From Croceimicrobium hydrocarbonivorans (GTDB taxonomy: Bacteria > Bacteroidota > Bacteroidia > Flavobacteriales > Schleiferiaceae), in contig NZ_CP060139.1 in assembly GCF_014524565.1 (NCBI RefSeq), positions 2,611,501 through 2,675,500 on the forward strand: a stretch of DNA of 64,000 bases, in the 5' to 3' direction. Positions 60,749 to 64,000 of this stretch are shown here, in pieces (the first letter of the stretch is position 1; the number at the start of each line of letters is the position of its first letter). The notes under the pieces are model-generated. The model saw only the letters and a program-made list of their open reading frames with translations. It ran no database searches and was not told where the DNA came from. The translations under genes and the position numbers were made by a program.

Positions 60749-60749
60749 G

Positions 60750-62135
60750 ATGAACAAAATTGTAATAAGCTTACTTGTTTCTTTCTTAAATCTAAATGGT
60801 CTGTTTGCACAGGTTATAGAAGCTCGCTATGGGGTGGTATTACTTAAATGCGCAGATAATCAATTGTATTTTGCCGGTATAAATGAATCTGGTCAGTCGG
60901 GTAATGGTAGCACTGGGAGTCATACAAGCAGTTTTAGTAAGGTGCCAGGCATGGACTCTATTCATTCATTCGCTTCAGGAATTGGATATGTGCTAGCAGT
61001 TAAATCTAACGGTGACCTTTACGCCTGGGGTGATAATCTGGTAGGTAACCTCGGTATAGGTCCTTATTGGGATACCCTAATCCCTGCTTTAGTGCCAAAT
61101 GTTCCGCCAGTAAAGTCAATTGCTGCTGGAGATGGCAATAGTATATTGTTAAGTGTGGATAGCTTGGTTTTTACCGCGGGCTCTTCAGCATATGGGGCAT
61201 TAGGGAGATCTTTAGATTCTATTCCTCGGAATTACTTTGGCCCAGTAGACACCTTGCAAGAAATTGTTTCAGTTTATGCGGGTTATAACCATAGTGCAGC
61301 CTTGGATAAGTACGGTCAACTCTGGCTTTGGGGGGCTGGAGGATGGGGGCAATTAGGTTTAGGGAATCTTTCAAATCGCTTCAGGGCCGGAAGAATGCCA
61401 AATCTGAAATTTTCCTCAGTTTTTTTAGCAGATTTCACATCATTCGGTATAGATTCTTCTGGCCATGTATGGGCATGGGGCGAAAACCAGCAGGGAGAAT
61501 TAGGTGTACCGATAGCCACCAACGGGGATCCTTATATTGTAAATCCGCAGCAGGTGCAAGGTATTAACCAGGCTGTCCAAATTGCTTCCGGTTTTGGTAC
61601 TACCCTCGCTTTATTATCTGATGGGAGAGTGAAGGCCTGGGGGAGGAATAATTATTTTCAATTGGGAGATGGTACTTTACAGGATCGCTTTTATCCGGAC
61701 TATGTGCCTGGATTACAGAATATTTATGCTGTTGGATTAAATGGAGCAGTTTGCTATGCCTTAGATAGTCTTGGGACACTTTATACCTGGGGATATGGTT
61801 ATGAGTGGTTACTGCAGGGCAATGATACCCTTAAGGCATTGCCAACGCCAGTAAATTTCACTGCGTGTATTCCGTCGATTGGTGCTGAAGAGCAAGAGAG
61901 TAATAAAATAATGGAGCTATATCCTAATCCTGTTACAAATTATCTGCAAGTGCGGGTTTCAGAAGGCACTGAGGCAGAGCTAAGTATTTACAATCTAAAA
62001 GGTGAATTGGTTTGGCGGGAAGCTAAATGGCGTGCTAGGGCTATTGATCTCAGTGGCTTAGCAAATGGCCTTTACCTACTAAAATTGGTGCAAGGAGATG
62101 AAGTCTATTCCCGTAAGATTTTGATAAAGCGATAG
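60750..62135 (+). CDS. RCC1-repeat secreted protein with T9SS sorting domain
   Basis: About 461 residues from the ATG at 60750 (signal peptide MNKIVISLLVSFLNLNGLFAQ); the frame opens 15 codons earlier within the T9SS remnant, which is rejected. RCC1-type blades follow: DLYAWGDNLVGNLGIG, QLWLWGAGGWGQLGLGN, HVWAWGENQQGELG, RVKAWGRNNYFQLGDG, TLYTWGYG, making a seven-bladed propeller. The final 80 residues are a type A T9SS domain (MELYPNPVTNYLQVRV ... NGLYLLKLVQG). Secreted or surface-bound; ligand unknown. Confidence 0.87.
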   Translation: MNKIVISLLVSFLNLNGLFAQVIEARYGVVLLKCADNQLYFAGINESGQSGNGSTGSHTSSFSKVPGMDSIHSFASGIGYVLAVKSNGDLYAWGDNLVGNLGIGPYWDTLIPALVPNVPPVKSIAAGDGNSILLSVDSLVFTAGSSAYGALGRSLDSIPRNYFGPVDTLQEIVSVYAGYNHSAALDKYGQLWLWGAGGWGQLGLGNLSNRFRAGRMPNLKFSSVFLADFTSFGIDSSGHVWAWGENQQGELGVPIATNGDPYIVNPQQVQGINQAVQIASGFGTTLALLSDGRVKAWGRNNYFQLGDGTLQDRFYPDYVPGLQNIYAVGLNGAVCYALDSLGTLYTWGYGYEWLLQGNDTLKALPTPVNFTACIPSIGAEEQESNKIMELYPNPVTNYLQVRVSEGTEAELSIYNLKGELVWREAKWRARAIDLSGLANGLYLLKLVQGDEVYSRKILIKR

Positions 62136-62190
62136 TATTTACGCTGTTTTTTTATAAAGCAGTTAATACCTGAACTTTAGATTTCCTAAA

Positions 62191-62228
62191 TAAAAAATAA
62201 AAGCCGCCTCAAATTAATGAGACGGCTT
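62191..62228. terminator. Terminator between the RCC1 and M16 genes
   Basis: Stem AAGCCGCCTCA (62201-62211) / TGAGACGGCTT (62218-62228) with one mismatch. An A-rich stretch at 62191-62202 gives a U-rich tail for the minus-strand M16 gene; on plus it follows the RCC1 gene. Confidence 0.75.
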
Positions 62229-62250
62229 CTGATATCATAAAGAGGCCTTC

Positions 62251-64000
62251 TTAGTTGAAGTCGCCTTTTTTCAATCCGCTGTTCACCTCTATGGTTTTAA
62301 CCTCGAATTTGATTTTCTGAGGACCTTGACTCATAGTCATGGTGAAAGGGAACATAATGCCATTCACCTCGCGGTAATCTGCATAAGCAGTGCTGGCAGT
62401 CATAGGGCCTTCTGGACCTTCAAAGCTGCTTTCTTCTTTAATCTTCAAGCCGGTTTCTACTGAGTAGAATTCAGTGCTTTTATCACCTTCTGGGCTGGTT
62501 ACTTCCATTACATAGGCCTTTTCACCATCAACAAAACCAATTGAAGTCAGTTCTAAGGTATAGCCTAAGGCAGGGTACTGAGTTTCGGCGAAGAAGGTAG
62601 CCTGAGCCTCATAAGCCTTAAGCTCTTCGCTGTCGGTTACTTCCTTGCTGCCACCCATTCCGCTAATGTTGGCTTTTTTACCATCGTAAACGGTTTTCTG
62701 CATAACTCCCATTCCGTCAACACTCATTTCATTTTTAAACAAGTTCGGACGCTTTTGCATGGTAATACCTTTAGCAGGCATTGGTAAACCAGGAATCTCA
62801 ATACTGCTGGTGATAGTAAGGTCTTTTACCTTATCTAATTTATCATTACCACCAAGGGCTTTAGTGTAGCCATCCAATACATCTTGGGCGGTCATGCCAT
62901 CAGGTACAGGTAAGCTGGGAGGGCCAGTTTCTTCACCATAGAAATCATAATAGGTAACCGGGCCGAATTTTTCCAAGCCAGCAGCGATTTCAGCTCCTTT
63001 ACCTACCGCAGTAATTACCAAAGCATTGGTATGGAAGTATTTCTTGGCCACAGCCATAATATCTTCCTTGCTTACCGCGTCTAAGCGCGTCAAGTAATTG
63101 CTGTAATAATCTGCTGGTAAATTGTAACGTTGAATGTTGAGAGCAAAAGAAGCAATGGTTTGAGGACTTTCTAAAGAACGGCCAATTTCACCAATGATGT
63201 TGTTTTTAGCGGCTTGCAACTCTTCATCTGTAACAGCTTCGTTTTGCAAACGCTCAAATTCTTTGATGAATTCTACCACTGCACTATCGGTTACTTCATT
63301 ACGCACAGAAGCACCAGCGCTGAACTCACCTACTAAACGATCAGAATCGTAGCTAGAATAGGCTCCGTAAGTATAGCCTTTGTCTTCGCGGATGTTTTGG
63401 AATAAACGACCCATGCTACCACCACCTAAGATTTGGTTGGCCACGCGCAATTTCACGATATCGGGATCGCCGGGTTTAAGGTCGATAGTGTTACCGATAG
63501 AAAGTACAGTTTGTACTGAGCTGTTACGGTTAACTACATTTACAATAGTACCGTCGTACTGAGGAACGGCAGGGTAGGTAGCGCTAGGCATTTCCTTGGC
63601 TTGCCAATCGCCAAAATACTTCTTGATCAACTTCTTGGCTTTGCGAGCCTTGATGTCGCCAACTACAGTAATGTAAGTCTTGCTGGGAGTCCAGTAGTTA
63701 TTGTAGTAGCTTTTACAGTCCTCGATGCTGATGTTCTCAACATTTTCTTCAGATTGTAATTCACCGTAAGGGTGATCCTTACCATATAGGCTTTGGTTGA
63801 AGATACGGCTGGAAAGGCTGTTAGGATCATCCTTGGCATTTTCAATTCCAGAGATGGCTTGCTTTTTCAGCTTGTCGAATTCCTCCGAAGGGAAAGAAGG
63901 GTTTAAAGCTACATCGGCTAAAAGCTCTACTAAGGTTTCTTGATACTTAGTTAAGCCAGCCGCGTACACATTGCTGGATCCAGTAAAAAGACTGGCGCCA
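62251..64000 (-). CDS. M16-family peptidase, C-terminal part (5' end outside window)
   Basis: The frame is open to the window edge (GASLFTGSSNVYAAGLTKYQ precedes the first possible start, a GTG), so the start and the HxxEH zinc motif lie beyond 64000. The visible part has the second M16 domain (YTYGAYSSYDSDRLVGEFSAGASVRNEVTDSAV) and a linker LVITAVGKG. From about residue 365 it has an added module (GYTKALGGNDKLDKVKDLTITSSIEIPG) like lipoprotein-carrier-type beta domains often found in these M16 proteins. Probably periplasmic. Distinct from the single M16 protein at 37579. Confidence 0.88.
   Translation of the reverse strand, partial: GASLFTGSSNVYAAGLTKYQETLVELLADVALNPSFPSEEFDKLKKQAISGIENAKDDPNSLSSRIFNQSLYGKDHPYGELQSEENVENISIEDCKSYYNNYWTPSKTYITVVGDIKARKAKKLIKKYFGDWQAKEMPSATYPAVPQYDGTIVNVVNRNSSVQTVLSIGNTIDLKPGDPDIVKLRVANQILGGGSMGRLFQNIREDKGYTYGAYSSYDSDRLVGEFSAGASVRNEVTDSAVVEFIKEFERLQNEAVTDEELQAAKNNIIGEIGRSLESPQTIASFALNIQRYNLPADYYSNYLTRLDAVSKEDIMAVAKKYFHTNALVITAVGKGAEIAAGLEKFGPVTYYDFYGEETGPPSLPVPDGMTAQDVLDGYTKALGGNDKLDKVKDLTITSSIEIPGLPMPAKGITMQKRPNLFKNEMSVDGMGVMQKTVYDGKKANISGMGGSKEVTDSEELKAYEAQATFFAETQYPALGYTLELTSIGFVDGEKAYVMEVTSPEGDKSTEFYSVETGLKIKEESSFEGPEGPMTASTAYADYREVNGIMFPFTMTMSQGPQKIKFEVKTIEVNSGLKKGDFN

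Noticed and set aside
60705-60749. Longer start of the RCC1 protein
   Set aside because: It would place 15 residues before the signal peptide and lies inside the T9SS remnant; ATG 60750 is the natural start.
1-64000. Mobile elements, phage, defence systems, rRNA, riboswitches
   Set aside because: No transposase, integrase, terminal repeats, defence genes, rRNA or recognised riboswitch consensus were seen on reading both strands.

Overview
The window looks like chromosomal DNA of a free-living, probably marine, gliding member of the Bacteroidota (Flavobacteriia-like). Supporting signs are gldE and gldD, three proteins ending in type IX secretion (T9SS) sorting domains, carboxypeptidase-domain TonB receptors, Reg_prop/Y_Y_Y and LytS-type sensors, WG repeats, Bacteroidota -7 promoter boxes (TAnnTTTG), tRNAs without encoded CCA, and many TTG starts. 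No rRNA, transposase, integrase, phage gene or CRISPR array is visible. The gene content is that of an ordinary core chromosome with scattered accessory surface proteins.

Layout. 0-5 kb: end of a DUF2797 gene, a minus-strand sppA-yhhQ-flippase-like operon, then folK and a deoxynucleoside kinase. 5-11.4 kb: an abundant-looking OmpA/TSP3 porin, a TrmH methyltransferase, mutS, tRNA-Gly and tRNA-Leu with their own promoters and terminators, and two small genes. 11.4-19.3 kb (mostly minus): a large lipoprotein, a TlpA-like thioredoxin, two paralogous NarL/LuxR regulators flanking a receiver-only protein, and a folate/Kdo-transferase/outer-membrane operon. 19.7-29.5 kb: a giant kelch T9SS protein, a WG-repeat protein, a propeller sensor kinase, and a PID-CTERM-like miniprotein with a membrane partner. 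29.8-35.3 kb: a five-gene nucleotide-sugar operon (DegT aminotransferase, ugd, UDP-xylose synthase, galE, rfbB). 35.3-43.5 kb (minus): an SLC12-like transporter, an M16 peptidase and a TonB receptor/TPR/LytS/LytTR operon. 43.6-50.1 kb (minus): an S9 peptidase, a beta-barrel, an OmpA lipoprotein, and HU-TPR-29-aa basic protein-rng. 50.2-54 kb: mutY-ssb-gldE-gldD-DUF2007, convergent with ctaA. 55-64 kb: a kelch T9SS protein, a TonB receptor with an uncharacterised partner, an EamA transporter, a T9SS-tail remnant, an RCC1 T9SS protein, and the C-terminal part of an M16 peptidase.

How genes work together. The sugar operon would supply UDP-GlcA, UDP-xylose, UDP-galactose and a dTDP-4-keto sugar for surface polysaccharide; its glycosyltransferases must lie elsewhere. 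The 41-43 kb operon couples an outer-membrane receptor to its own two-component system. HU, a ribosome-associated-type miniprotein and RNase G share a run of genes, and rng seems to begin with a 5'-terminal hairpin. A recurring GTAGAAC/GTTCTAC element occurs in several intergenic regions near the regulators, the propeller kinase and the PID-CTERM gene; it is the best candidate here for an undescribed regulatory circuit.
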